Shown in pieces: positions 19,974 to 31,790 of a DNA stretch of 64,000 bases. Positions within the stretch are counted from its first letter, which is position 1. Each line of letters starts with the position of its first letter. The position numbers and the translations under genes are program-made. The notes under the pieces were generated by a model, which had not been told where the DNA came from, searched no databases, and saw nothing but the letters and a program-made list of their open reading frames with translations. Source of the DNA: Cytospora piceicola (taxonomy: Eukaryota; Ascomycota; Sordariomycetes; Diaporthales; Cytosporaceae); contig JALQBC010000008.1 in the NCBI GenBank assembly GCA_023375675.1, positions 992,001-1,056,000 on the forward strand, in the 5' to 3' direction.

Positions 19974-22900
19974 TCACAACTGCTCGATGCCAGAGATCAG
20001 TTGATCTAGGGACTGGTCACCTCCTTTCCCGCTTAACATATCAGTCATCAAGGCAGCAGCTCCGCGGAGTCTCCTGGCCTTGATCTCATCCTCCAACTCT
20101 CTGGACTTCTTAGCAGCCACTTCGAGCACCTTCCGCGGGATCCTCGCCAACCTTGCGACATTTAGCCCATACGAGCGATGAGCGACGCCCTCGGCAACCT
20201 CGTACAGGAACGTGATCTCCTCATCACCACCTAAACCGTCCACTTCCTCGTCATCAGATGCCCTGCCATCCCCACCTGACACCTTGTTCGCGGTGAACCG
20301 CATGTGCACGTTCTTGACGAGGCCGCCACCCATCCCGTCGGCGATCCTAGCCAGGTTCTGGTAGTGTGTGATGAAGAGGGTCAGGCACCTCGTCTCGCGG
20401 ACGACGTGCTCCAGGACGGCGTGGGCGATGGCGGCGCCGTCGTGGGTGGACGTGCCGCGGCCCAGCTCGTCGAGGACGACGAGGCTGCGCGGGGTGGCGG
20501 AGCGGAGGATGGCGGCCGTCTCCGAGACCTCGACCATGAAGGTGCTCTCGCCGGCGAAGAGGTTGTCGCGGGCGCCCATGCGCGTGTGGATGCCGTCGGC
20601 CAGGGTGAGGGCCATGGCGCCGGCGGGGACGTAGCTGCCAACCTGGGCGAGGAGGACGAGCAGCGCGGCGGCGCGGACGAAGGAGGACTTGCCGCCCATG
20701 TTCGGGCCGGTGATGAGGTGGGCCAGGGGCGCGGGGGAGGACAGGGTGGTGGTGAAGGGGATGTACCCGTTGGGCAGGGTGTGCTCGGCTATGGGGTGGC
20801 GGCCGGCGGTGATGGCGATGGTGGGGGGCGTGGAGGGCGGGAGGAAGGTGGGCTTGCTGTAGCCCGGCAGGGAGGCCACCTTGGACAGGGAGAGGAGGCA
20901 GTCGAGGGTCGCGAGGGCGGACACGGCGTCGCGGAGGGGCTGGTACTGGGCGGCGATGGAGGCCAGGAGTTGGCGGAAGGCGGAGTCGCAGGCGGCGGCG
21001 AGGGCCTCCTTGTGCTGGTCGCGCTCCGAGATCATGCGCACGACCTCGGGGGTGTGGAAGCGCGAGAGCTTCTTGGTGCCGCTGATCTTCATCCACGACG
21101 CGGGCACCTTCTTGAGGTCGGTGTTGGGAACCTCGATCAGGTAGTCGATGCCGGCTACTACGGCGTAGGAAACCGGGGTCTTCTTGCCTAGTTTGGTGGC
21201 TGCTTCCTGCCGGTGGGCGTCGAGCTCCTGCTCCACGGCGGCGATGCCGAGCTTGTGCTCCGTGATATCATCTGTTTCTTGAGACTCGAGGAAGAAGTTA
21301 TACTTGTCGTCCCGCCGTGCTGCTTCTGAATTGATCTGGTTGAGAAAAGAGACGACGATCTCGCCAATCTGTGGTATCGAGCAGATGGCCTCTCTCAGGA
21401 GAGGGGACGCGAATCCGGAATCCTCGGGTGTTTTGACCTTGGCGTATTCCATCGAAATCTTCTGTAATATTTGCAAAGTATTCAAGACCTCTGGTCGCGA
21501 GCACTTGCCGTAGTAGATGCGAATCAAACTCCTCTCGAGGTCCATTCTGGTGCTGCTGAGGAGGCCCTCGATCTTGTCGACTCTCCACGTCGACTGCTGG
21601 CTGTGTAGCTCCTCGACAGCTGCCACTCTTTCCTCAAGCTTTCCTTGGTCAAGAAGCGGCCGGCCGATCCATTTTCTCAAGAGTCTTTGCCCAAATCGAG
21701 TGTTTGTCTTGTCAATAGCCCAGAGTAGACTTCCCTTCTCTGTGTGATCTGTCTGGTTTCTGTACACCTCCAAACTTTCCAGTGTCGTTCCATTTACCAG
21801 CATATGTGTCCTTGTTGAGAACGACGTAAAATACTTCGTCAAGTCGAAGATGTGCTCGAGACCATACTCCTTCAGATGCGTAATCATCGCAGAGAGACAG
21901 ACGGTAACTGGCTCCGGTAGCTTCAGCACCTTCTCCAGCAAGGAAGAGGCCCGCTCGTCCGACTTGTCTTTCAACTTGTCGGCATAGAACTGTGTAACAT
22001 GGGAATATGCTTCGGCGGCCATGGTCTTTCCTTTGGGTACCCTCTCCACGCGGCTTCTGTCCCCAAAGACGTTGGTGCTACTTCCAGATAGATGCTGCAG
22101 AAGCTTGTCCGTAGCCTTTGTAAGGTCTCCGACGATGAGGAACTCGCACGGCGATATGTGCAATAATCTGGTCTCGATCTCACGCCTCATGAAGCCGTCC
22201 TCAAAGTTATCGTAGATGATATCTCCAGTTGCCGGCTGCACGGCGAGGATACCGACGTCCACCTTCTCGTCCGTGCCCGATCCCTTGGCTTTTGACTCAG
22301 TGATGCAAAGCAGGTAGCCGCCTGTCGGCGCACCCGTGTTTTCCAGTGACTGGTCAAGTTCCCCGAGCTCGTCAATATACGTGCCTTTGGTGTACACGTT
22401 TGTGAGCTTGCGGACGAAAGGGGCGTTCCGGTTGTCTCCAGCCTTCTTGAGAGCCGCCGTCTCGATCTGCCGTACAACTCCGACTTTGTGCCCGGCTGCA
22501 ACTAATCGTTTGGCGTGTACTGGTAGACGATGGACCGGAATACTTGCGGAAGCAAAGCGGTCCAGATGCGCCTCAGAGGGATCTATTGAGCTGATGGTTA
22601 GTTGGTCTGCAGGTTACTGCAAGGGAATTGGGACTGTATCACTTACGTTCGTCGTACCGGAATTTACCAGGGATGCACACAATGCTCAATTCCTTCGAGG
22701 CAATACGAGCATCCTCACCAAAAAACCGGAACTTGTAGCCGACCTCCACAATAAGAACAGTATCCATATGCTTCTTTTTGATGTCCAGGAACTGAATCTC
22801 CATGGGTGTGAGCTTCCCCGTCTTGGACCCTTTCTTCTTCGTCGCCTTGGTCTGGCGAGGCGCGTCCTCTTCCTCCTCGGCTTCCTCACCCTCTTCCTTG

Positions 22901-23427
22901 TCTTCGTCCAGGGCGGCAGTCTCGTCATCGATCTGGAAGTTCCGCCGCTTCATCATGGCCATGCTGTCCGGGTGCCCCAGCTTCTTCACGAACCTCCGGT
23001 GTAGCTCCTCCTTCCGCCGCTGGGACGCCGCGTCCTCTTCTTCGTCATCCACACCGGCTGCCGCCGCATCGCCGGGTCGCGACCCGTCGTAGACATAGCG
23101 TTCTGTCCGGACAGGCTTGGTGGACGCCGCGGCTTCGTTTCGCTTGGGTGACTTCGGGAAGAAGGTGCTCGTGGCATGGTCGTCTTTCGATTTCGCTCGT
23201 TTGAGGGAGGGCGATGTACCGTCATTTCCGTGATCGGCATCTTCTTCGAGAGGTCGTTTGCGCGAGGCTGGGCTGCTGCTGCCACCGCCGCCACCGCCGC
23301 TTCCACCATCTTGCTCGGTTAGCCGGGTCTTCTGAATGGCCTGCGAGAGGCCATTGACCGTCTTTGGCGTGAAGAAGCTTGTCAGGGAAGCTTGACGCTT
23401 CTCAGGCTGCTTCGATGGACCGGCCAT
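19974..23427 (-). CDS. msh3: DNA mismatch repair protein Msh3
   Basis: Exons are 23427-22647 and 22582-19974. The intron at 22646-22583 (GTAAGT...AATAG) joins ...KFRYDE to [20 protein letters not shown]. The protein is 1,129 residues. A PCNA-binding PIP box, QASLTSFF, lies at 12-19. A disordered acidic/basic linker runs to ~200. The MutS domain I begins at [20 protein letters not shown] with the mismatch-probe region, then the connector, lever and clamp. The ATPase has Walker [10 protein letters not shown] (~885) and Walker [19 protein letters not shown] (~962), followed by FITHYQNL. In the family Msh3 pairs with Msh2 (MutSbeta) and recognises insertion/deletion loops in the nucleus. All catalytic motifs are intact. 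The start chosen places the PIP box at its usual extreme N-terminal site. Confidence 0.95.
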
Positions 23428-23835
23428 GGCGAATTGTGGTTTGTGAGTGTCTGGACATTGATGACGGGAATCTGGGGAGGTCAATTGTACTTTACGCGTC
23501 CGCGACAAGACGCGTCTACACGTACCCGTGCGCAAGTGGCCCGTGCACCTTACAGTGTGGAGCCGAGAGGCTCCACAGAACATGTAGTTTATTTTGACTT
23601 CATCCCTTGCCGAATATGATCCTCCGGGCCGAAATGGGCTTTGCCAACGGCATAGGACCCTGGAGACCAAGCAGAAACCTGTGGTTCCATTGCAATATCC
23701 CTAATACCGAAGGAAAGGAAACGGTAGCATTATCACTATGAATGGATATCCTTCAGGTCAGAACAAAATACACAAAACACTCGCGTGGTGCGGCACGGCC
23801 CCGGTCTATAACAATGTCGCCACTCAGGTCTACCC
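23428..23835. other. Intergenic: msh3 upstream region and 3' flank of the next gene
   Basis: No ORF of interest. It contains the msh3 promoter and 5' UTR. Confidence 0.5.
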
Positions 23836-26779
23836 TCACTTCCCAGACCCAGCCAGCGATCGATCCGCCCCAAAACAAGGTAGCAGCGTCTTCTTCATGC
23901 TCTGTCTCCTGCGCTCCCGTTCAGCCTTGAGCCGTCGTGCCTCGTTCCCGTTCCTCCGGATTTGCCGGTGCAGTGGCTGCGGAGCATGTGGGGCAGGACG
24001 ACCTGGTCTCCCGTCCTGCGAGACAGCATCAAACGCTTTGAGGTCAGCCAGAAAGCGGCGTAGCCTGAGGCCAGTCTTTTCACGAATCCACGCGTCAAGG
24101 TCTGGGTCGCAAGCGGCACAGATGGCCATTTTGAGCCCCAGAAGGACGTCCCTGTCGGCAATGTCGTTGTCGAAGTAGTCAACCGATTCCTCTGTTTGTG
24201 ACGCAGCCTCTGCTGTTGGAGTCGACGTCTTCCCTGGGGCTTTTGGTTCTGAGCCAGGCCTAGTAGAGGCCTTCGACTTGTTCGAGCTCGTAGCTTCGGA
24301 GGACTCTTGTTCTGTGCTTGTCTTCCGGGCTGCCTCGTGGTCCAGGTTCCTCTCCTGTTGCCTCCTCTCCTCCATGTCATCTAGCTTCTGAATGACGGAG
24401 TCCAGTGCCTTCTCGAAAGAGGACGATGACTCCACAGTGTTCTCCCAAGTGTAAGGCAACTGCGGCACCCGATCGAAGGTCTGCTCGGAAACCGGGCCAG
24501 ATGGACCGGAGCTCGTACTGTGCGACTGTGACTGGGATTGGGACGGTAATGGTTGCTTATCAATTCCTTTCTGCTGGCTGGATGCTGTCACGTATTTCCC
24601 CTTTTCTGGTGATGTTTCCGGTTCCTCCTGAATAGTAGTGGGCATAGGTAGATGTCTCCCTTTTGATCTGCGCCGCAAGACCGTCACTTTGGACCATTGT
24701 TTGGACAGAGACTGGCTGCGAGACTGGCGGCTGTCTATTATAGGTGGGAGCTGCTGGCTGCGGACATCTTTAGGTGGAGTGGGCGGCTTTTCTTCTTCAG
24801 CATCCCTGATCTTGGTCATCTCAGCTGGAGGTGTGAAGTAACGCTGGATGGTCGCCTCAATTTCTTCGACGGTTGGAGGAGACGATGAGCTGCTAGGAGT
24901 TGGATCCTTCATTGGGGACGGAGGAATTTCCCTCAACTCGACCACATCCTTGGCGTCTTGAGGCGGCGGAGAACTGTCGTGAATCAATACTCTAGCTGTG
25001 GGCCACTGAGACGTATTCTCCATGTGACGGCGTCCACTCCTTAGGGGTACCGGGCGTCGCTCTATTGGAGGCTGTTTCGAAAGTGTCGGACGCTGCTCAA
25101 CTGAAGGCTGTTCTGGAAGAGGTTTGTCCAAAATCGGGCTCTCTTTGCTAGACGATGGTGATGATATTGATGTCGTGTGTGTTGCAGGCTGCTTAGCCAG
25201 CGGTTTGTTTGGTGCTGTGGAGTTGAAGTATGCATCAATGATACCCAGATTGTCAAAAGGTGTCAGAACCGGTTGTGCTGCCATGGCTTGCGAGGGATGA
25301 AGGTGGTTGGTAGAGACCTTACGCCCGGTGTGAGTTCTGGAGGCCACTGCAGAGCCCTGATTTCGAGCCCATGGAAGCAGAGATTTGTTGACTGGTTTCG
25401 CTTGCGTCGTCGAGCATGTGGGTTGAGCTGGTGTTGGTGCTGTTGGTGGGCCATCTTCTCTCCGCGGGACAGCTGGAACTGCTGCGTCTTCAGACACTGA
25501 TTGCTGTTCCGAGGGAGTCATACTGCTCCCATCAATTTGCACACGTGCCACGGATGGGTGTCTTCTTTTTCTTGTTGACATGACAGGCAACGCTTTATAA
25601 CTCGACTCCGGGATCCTTGGCATTTGCTCTCGCGACGTTACGGCCAGCCCGGCGGCTTTGAACTGGCGATGGTAGGGTAATAGTTCAGAGACAGTGTCAA
25701 GAGTAGTCGGAGAATCCGAAACTGTGGGCGTACGAATGGGCAATGGCGCTTTGCTATTGGCATTGACAGCCATACAGTACCTCTCGAGCTCCTTTGTAAA
25801 ACGAGTCAAAGACCTCCGTTGACTAGGGGCCCGCGATAGTGTTGAAGCTGGTTTGGGACGGGCCTTCATTTCTGGTGGAGTCGCAAGGTACGATAAGCGG
25901 TTTTGTTGTGAAAGAGTTCTCGCAAGGGACTTCTCGGCTAGAGGTTCAAGGACTGCACGGTGCTTATCTCGTGTCGCCTTTGATGATGCCCCGGCCCCAT
26001 GCTGACGGACATCTCGGATCGGTTTGACGGGGCGCGTGCTCACACGCCTTGAAGATGGTGGAGCGCGAGCGACATAGCTACCATTCCTCTTTGACGATTT
26101 GTGTTTCGGTACCCTGGTGCGATTCATACTATCACTACAGCCGTCGAGAGATCCGACATGAGCGTATTCTTGTTTCCTCTTTGGTGTAGGTACTGCAGTT
26201 TACAAGTCAGGGTGTGATACATAAAGCTCTTCAAGATAACGCACCGTAGTGGTCAGGATCATCAGGAACCTGCATAAGAGAATACCTCAAGTTGAGTCCG
26301 TCCCTAGCAGGCCTGGCAAGCCGGGTAGCGGTGGGCTGTGGCTGGCTCTCACAGCGGCCCTCGTCCTTCGGCGGTGCAGCAGGACGACTCATTGGCGGAT
26401 AGGGATCAGCATCGCGACGACGAGGGGTTTCTAGGCGGCCAATCCAATACGAAGGGTCTATGTGTGATTCGTGCTTGGAAGAAGATTTTTGAAAACGGCT
26501 GGAGTTCCGTGTGCCGGAAGGGTGCAAACCCGCTGATGAAGAAGAATGGGCAAATGAGACCCTGACGCGACTATTCCTGTTGCTGACACGTCGGCGTCGA
26601 CCGATGAGGGCCAGCTGGGCGCGGCGTAGTCTGGATACGGGTGGACTAAGGGGCGTCTTGAGAACTTCATGGGCAGCCTCGGTGGAGGGATTCTTGGGCT
26701 GAGGTGGTTGAGATGCGGATGGCTCAGTAGTGGCATTGCGGGCGAGTTTGACATTGAGCCGACGGTGCGGACTTCCTTT
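23836..26779 (-). CDS. Large disordered basic protein of unknown function (start unresolved)
   Basis: The last exon is 26192-23836. It joins across a 52-bp intron (26244-26193, GTGCGT...TGCAG) to an upstream coding stretch 26779-26245, making ...DDPDHYVPTPKRKQEYAHVG and about 963 codons. Most is Ser/Pro/Arg/Gln-rich and disordered. The only globular-looking part is at the C-terminus: LLGLKMAICAACDPDLDAWI, then REKTGLRLRRFLADLKAFDA, ending in a basic KAERERRRQSMKKTLLPCFG segment. Upstream, MPAFNLS (26803-26783) is in frame but separated by a TAG at 26782-26780. So either an unseen upstream exon supplies the start, the acceptor ends at CCTAG 26780, or a nonsense change is present. Function not recognised. 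Confidence 0.6.
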
Positions 26780-27032
26780 CTAGGATAAGTTGAATGCAGG
26801 CATCGTCCATATTCCAAAAAGACCCGGTTGTGTATGTGTAAAGTGGTTCGCAGGAATGCTACCGATGCCGTGGAGATTAGGGAGGGTAGGACGTGATGGA
26901 AGAGGTTGAGAAGTCAACACAAAGCCTGAGACTGGCTCTTCCAAGTCCCATGCGCAGGACAACTAGAAACGACACATGTAAGCCGTCATTTCGAGGCAGG
27001 AGCCTTGAATAACTCTTCCTGGCTTTCAAGGT

Positions 27033-27399
27033 TTATTTGATATCTTTGATGCCAGGGCTAGAGTAGTTCTCCAGCTGCCTTCGTCCCTTCCTCAACAAGA
27101 ACTCTATGGCAGCGAAGTCACGCTTCTCTATGGACATGTATTTCTGGAACTCAGCCCTACGGCACCAATTAGCTCGATAGTCGATGTTGACAAGTCAGTA
27201 AGGGAACTGCCCACCTGGCGAAGGCTTCGAAGTGTTTTCGGGTGGTCTGTAACAAGCTTGTGTCAACGGCACTCTCGGGCTGAGCAAGATTGTCCGAAAA
27301 GGGAGCACCATATAATACCTCGGGTTTCAAACGAGATTGCCTCAAGCACTGACGATATAGGCCTAAAACATCTTTTTGTAATCCTGACAAGCGTGCCAT
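27033..27399 (-). CDS. SDHAF1: Succinate dehydrogenase assembly factor 1 (LYR-motif protein, Sdh6-like)
   Basis: Three short exons: 27399-27319, 27246-27215 and 27156-27033, with introns of 72 and 58 bp (GTATTA...TTACAG and GTGGGC...CGTAG). The product is 78 residues. It starts MARLSGLQKDVLGLYRQCLR with the LYR motif at 14-16, then TTRKHFEAFARAEFQKY, KRDFAAIEFLLRKGRRQLEN and YSSPGIKDIK. This matches the small SDHAF1/Sdh6 proteins in length and order. They act in the mitochondrial matrix, binding the Fe-S subunit of complex II and recruiting the Fe-S transfer machinery through LYR. The IEFLLRRGRRQLE-type segment distinguishes it from other LYR proteins. Confidence 0.88.
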
Positions 27400-27754
27400 T
27401 GTGAGTTTCAGCGTGTGTCTCGCCGTTTTTATGTACTGGCTGGCTCTGGGTGTCGCGGTGTTGTGTGTGAAATAGACTGAATGAATGAAGTTCTCCCAAG
27501 TCTTTGGGCCGAGAGCCGAGGCTTTCCACTGCAAGTCAATAAACGTCATTTCTTGCTCCACCCCTACGGCCCTATGTGCACGCCCTATACCCAGTATTAG
27601 CACGGTAGCACCCGTCATCAATTGCCGTAACCCCGACCGTTCATCGGACGGCAGCATCGGTGCGGCGACGGCAATAAAATACATAGATGAAACCCGTCCC
27701 TTGTTGGTCTTATACTGTGAATTATTAACATCTCTACATTCGACAGAATTCGAT
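27400..27754. promoter_or_regulatory. Divergent promoter region between SDHAF1 and the FAH-family gene
   Basis: 355 bp separate the two divergent start codons. No conserved element recognised by eye. Confidence 0.4.
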
Positions 27755-28507
27755 ATGGCTGCTTTTTCCGTGGGTTTTCCCTACTCTTGCTAGTCAATTG
27801 GAGTTGGGAAACTGATACAGCACCTCGTACCGTAGCGACTGGTTCGTTTCCTGGCAAAGGATGGCCGTATCTACTACGGTGATGCCATCCTTCCCACAGG
27901 AGTTACAGACATTGGGAAGGCAAAACAGGCCAGGGTCATCACCGGTGACATTTTCGGGAAGCACGATGTGACCGACGAGGTCGCCGGTATCCGCACGCTT
28001 CTATCGCCTCTGGCACCGGAGCACGTCAGAACTGTGCGGTGCTTGGGATTGAACTACGCAAAGCATGCGCAGGAGGTTCGTCTCCAATGACCAAAGTGAC
28101 AGCCCTGGTCTTCGGAGATGGTAGACTCATGCGCTTATAGACAAACATGTCTGAGTCGAAGTACCCAATTTTGTTTGTAAGACTTCTCCGGCCCCTGAAC
28201 CATCCCCGGAAGGTATCGAAGAGAGTTGCCCTGACGTGTTGGAATAGTACAAACCCATGACCGCACTCGCTGGGCCTTTTGACCCGATTCCCATTCCACC
28301 AAAGGCACAAGAAGGCGAGGGTATTGATTACGAGTGCGAGCTTGTTGCTATCATCGGCAAAAAGTGCGTGGACGTACCCGAGTCCGAGGCTCTTGATTAC
28401 GTTCTCGGATACGCAGTCGGCAACGACGTCTCTCACCGGGACTAGCAGATTAAGAGAGGTGGTGGGCAGTGGTCGCTCGGGAAGGCTTTCGATTTATGCC
28501 TCGACAA
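27755..28507 (+). pseudogene. FAH-family (fumarylacetoacetate hydrolase domain) gene, 5' half, interrupted by the 18.8 kb element
   Basis: Exons: 27755-27769 (MAAFS), 27836-28075, 28141-28176, and 28248 onward. All introns are GT-AG and the joins stay in frame, giving MAAFSRLVRFLAKDGRIYYG..., VRCLGLNYAKHAQE, YKPMTALAGPF, YECELVAIIGKKC and GYAVGNDVSHRD. The paired Glu of YECELV and the Asp region fit the metal site of FAHD1/acylpyruvate-hydrolase-type enzymes. At 28443 the conserved Trp of HRDWQIKRGG is TAG (TGG to TAG, the change RIP makes). After QIKRGGGQWSLGKAFD the sequence leaves the family and enters the element. The missing 3' half resumes at ~47,287. Confidence 0.9.
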
Positions 28508-28640
28508 CGAGAGGCGATAATTTCCGATTTTAGTAGGTCTCAACTCCTGAAATAGTGTTTCTAAAGTATATTTTCGAGTTTAAAACCTGTTTCTAAAGTT
28601 TATCTCGAGTCTAATATATATATCGTAAGTTAAAACTTTA
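28508..28640 (+). repeat. Left terminal inverted repeat
   Basis: Matches the complement of 47,146-47,285. Shared words in the same order are CGAGAG, AGGTCT(C/T)AACTCCTGA, TATTTTCGAGTTTAA (28,569-28,583 against 47,199-47,213) and GTAAGTTAAAAC (28,625-28,636 against 47,146-47,157). Differences are mostly transitions. Weaker similarity continues inward to ~28,740. Confidence 0.85.
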
Positions 28641-28839
28641 TCTCTAGAGTTTGCCTTCGAGCCTTCGAGTTCTAATCGTAACTATTACTATCTTTATCTC
28701 GACCTCGATTTTCGAGTCTTAGTCTTCTAGCTTCTACGACGACCTTAAGTCCTAGCCTTCGAATCCTTATCGTCTAGCTTTTATAACGATCTTAAGTCCT
28801 AGCCTTCGAGTCTTAAGCTAATAAATAGTGTTTCTAGTA

Positions 28840-29345
28840 TATTTTATAACCGGCTTAAGCTAAGCCGAGTAAGCGTAGCTATACGGAAACAAACTAACTG
28901 TAATACCTTATAAACAGTCTAACTAGAAGATATATAAATAGTTACGATACCTTTTATAGTTGGCTTAAGCTATACCGAGTAAAAGGCGGTATAGAAAAAG
29001 TATATCGTATACTCGGTCCGCCCTGGAAAATCTACGTATAATACCTTTTACGGTTAGTCTGCCCCGGAAAATCTATATACGATACCTTTTACAGTTAGTC
29101 CGCCTTAAAAAATCTACAATAGCTACGATACCTTTTACAGCCGGTCTGCTATAAAGCATGTAACGTATAGCTATAATCCGGATAATCTATAGATAGCTAT
29201 AATACCTGTTACAGTCGGTTTAAACTATACCGAGTAAGAAAAGTAATACTAAACTATAATTTCTTATAAACAGTCTAGCCGGATAATTAATAAATAGCTA
29301 CGATATCTTTTACGATCGGTCTGCTATAAAACATATAACCGGTTA
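28840..29345 (+). repeat. Left subterminal repeat array
   Basis: Several ~70-bp units share GATACCTTTTACAG, GTCGGTCTGCTA and AGCTATACCGAGTAA words, at about 28,850, 28,960, 29,040, 29,085, 29,130, 29,200 and 29,310. The complement of the same unit is found at the other end of the element. Confidence 0.7.
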
Positions 29346-31081
29346 AGCTATTTATAATACCTTCTTTAAAACTAATTCGGCTTTTTTCGAATATTTCGCA
29401 GCTCCTATTTTTTATTACTCCTGTTTTTTATAGTTTTTTTAAGCTAGAGATAATCTTTTTATAGTCCGTTTAAAATATAGCTCTTTCGTAAACCTCCCGA
29501 ATTAAAGATAATATTTCTACAGTCTGTTTTAAAGTAAGATATTCTCTTTCGGCGGCTTTTCCGAATTAGAGATATTCTTTTTACAGTCTGTTCTGTTCCG
29601 AGTAAAACATTTCCTATCGGCAGGTTTTCCGAATTAAAAATAATCTTTTTATAATCTGTTTAAAGTAACTTCTTTAATAAGCAACATTCTGTTATATATA
29701 AAGATATAAATTTATAGCGCCTGAGCCGAAGTAAATTTAAATTTATATAGTTACTATTACTATAGAAATAGTTAAGCTAGCCTTTATAGTTAAAGGCTAA
29801 GCGCTATTAAACGTCTGCTCTTTACTACTTAGTAGGATTATAACTTAAGGTCTGTTATATATAGTTAATAACGTTTAAGCCTCGACGTATAATTAAGCTA
29901 AACGCTCTTTAACAGATAAGGCTTTATATACATTAGAATACCGTACTCCTTTAAAACACTTAATAAGATAACTTTAGATATTATATAAACAATAAACCAC
30001 TAATAATAAAAGCCGTACATCCCGCTCCCTTAATACTCGATAAGGAAACATCTAAAGGCACTATATAGCCTTAAATAAAAACTAAATATACCGCTTTAAT
30101 TAAGCAATATAAAGAAACTAGCCTAGGCTAGTTATAACTATAGTAGCCTATAGAAACTATAAAATAAAATTATAAAATACTACTACTATATACTTGCTTA
30201 CCTTTATAAAATAAGTAAGTATTTAAATAGTAAAAAGCCGCCCGGGATAAGGGATTCGGAGAAGTTAATTAAAGTCTTGGATAAAACAATTATAAACGTA
30301 TTAAATCTAGTTTCTAAGGTTAGCCTCTTAGTAACTAAATTTAGTACGATTCTATAGTTATTAAGTCTATAGCGTAAATTAAGGTAGTAGAAACAGAAAG
30401 GTATATACTTTAAATTAAAGAACTACTTACTTATCGATAATATATATCTTCTAAAACTACTATCCTTAATAGTAAAGTACTATAAAGTTAACCGCCTGCG
30501 ATATAATACTTCTAAAAGTAATAGTCTTAAAGAATATTATACATTTAGTATAATAGCTGCTATTAAAGTGTTTCGGGGTTAGCTGTCCGAGATGCCTAAT
30601 ATTAGCCTTATAGATAGAAAAACAAAGAAAGTTAAAATATTATTTAATAGTACAGATAACGTAACAGATAAGGGTATAATAAGAACTCTATATAGCTTAT
30701 ACCTTATATTACTAATATAGTTTCCCTTTTTAGATTATATATTTATCCTGCTAGTTTTAAACTAGTTGCGTATTACTTATTTCGTGTTATTTATCTATAT
30801 ATTACTTATCGTATATTTATTTATATATTACTTATCGATATATCTTTTACCTATCGCCGTTAAATATTCTTTCTGTTTTACTATTAAAGTTAATCCTGTC
30901 GTGTTTTATTATTTAATACTTATATCTGTCCGTATTTATCTATATCTATCCGTATCTATCCGTATTTATTTATATCGACTAGTTATAAGCCTTTATCGTA
31001 TTTTTATAGCCGATACTCTGATATTAACATTGTAAACTATCCTCGTTAATAATATCGAATAATAATATCCCCTGCTTTTAG
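29346..31081. other. Element interior, no traceable gene
   Basis: RIP-saturated AT-rich sequence. Short AAT- and TTTTAT-rich runs (29,390-29,700 has several AAACTCTTTT/TCCGAATTA repeats). No frame could be followed for more than ~60 codons. Confidence 0.4.
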
Positions 31082-31594
31082 TTAAAACCCGAGTACCTCG
31101 ATATCGAGGTCTTTTATACTATCTCTTACTCGGAAAAGAACTAGACCGATAAAGATATTATTAAGCCTTTAGACTAAAAGAGAAAGCAGGTTATAAATAC
31201 GGCTTTCGACTAGCTAGGCGTCGACCTATAAAACCCCCTTTATCGGAAGTTAAAGCGCAGTAAAGATAATATACGCTAATTTTACTTTACTTATATAGCC
31301 GATACATTAAAGAGCACAGCTATAGACTAGCTTACAGGTATAATCGGGTCCTATATTAACAGTATTAATAACCTTACCTCCGTCTTTATACTTAAAGAGC
31401 TAGCCTACAACCGTTACTATATTGTCTATAAGCTTCTAAATACTATCGAACAGGAAGACTTACTCGGCCTTAACGAGATTATAGCTATTTTAAAGGGTCG
31501 AGCTTCGGAAATATACGCTCCCGTGTCCTCTTACACCTTATACCTTACTAATAAGTTAGTATTTAATAATAACGACGTCGTTAAGTCGATTTAG
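31082..31594 (+). pseudogene. RIP-decayed frame A in the element (~170 codons)
   Basis: One frame runs across the region broken only by TAG/TAA codons of RIP type. Readable stretches include EYLDIEVFYTISYSEKN, SINNLTSVFILKELAYNRYY and LLNTIEQEDLLGLNEIIAIL. Codon structure and lack of frameshifts argue for an ancestral coding region, probably mostly helical. Family not recognised. Confidence 0.5.
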
Positions 31595-31790
31595 TTAAGT
31601 AGGAAATAAATCGAGTAGGGAATAGAAGGGGCTTTATTTAATGTTTTTTACTTAGTACTTTTTATCTAATAGCACGACGTCTATCTGTTTAAGTCGAATA
31701 GGTCGAGAAGGAGCGTTAAGTCAGTCGAGTAGGAAATAGAATAAAGCTTCGTTTAACGTTCTTACTTAGTGCTTTATATCTGCTTACTTA
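31590..31790. repeat. Two-copy ~110-bp tandem repeat in the element
   Basis: GAGTAGG(A)AATAGAA, GCTTTATTTAATGTT/GCTTCGTTTAACGTT and TTACTTAGT(A/G)CTTT words occur in the same order at ~31,610-31,665 and ~31,718-31,775. Confidence 0.6.

Noticed and set aside
20304..21191. 295-codon + strand Gly-rich ORF
   Set aside because: Antisense to the GC-rich ATPase part of msh3.
28491..28508. Candidate target-site duplication ACAA or GAC/GTTAAC at the element edges
   Set aside because: Both need unequal trimming of the inverted repeats; not convincing without an empty site.
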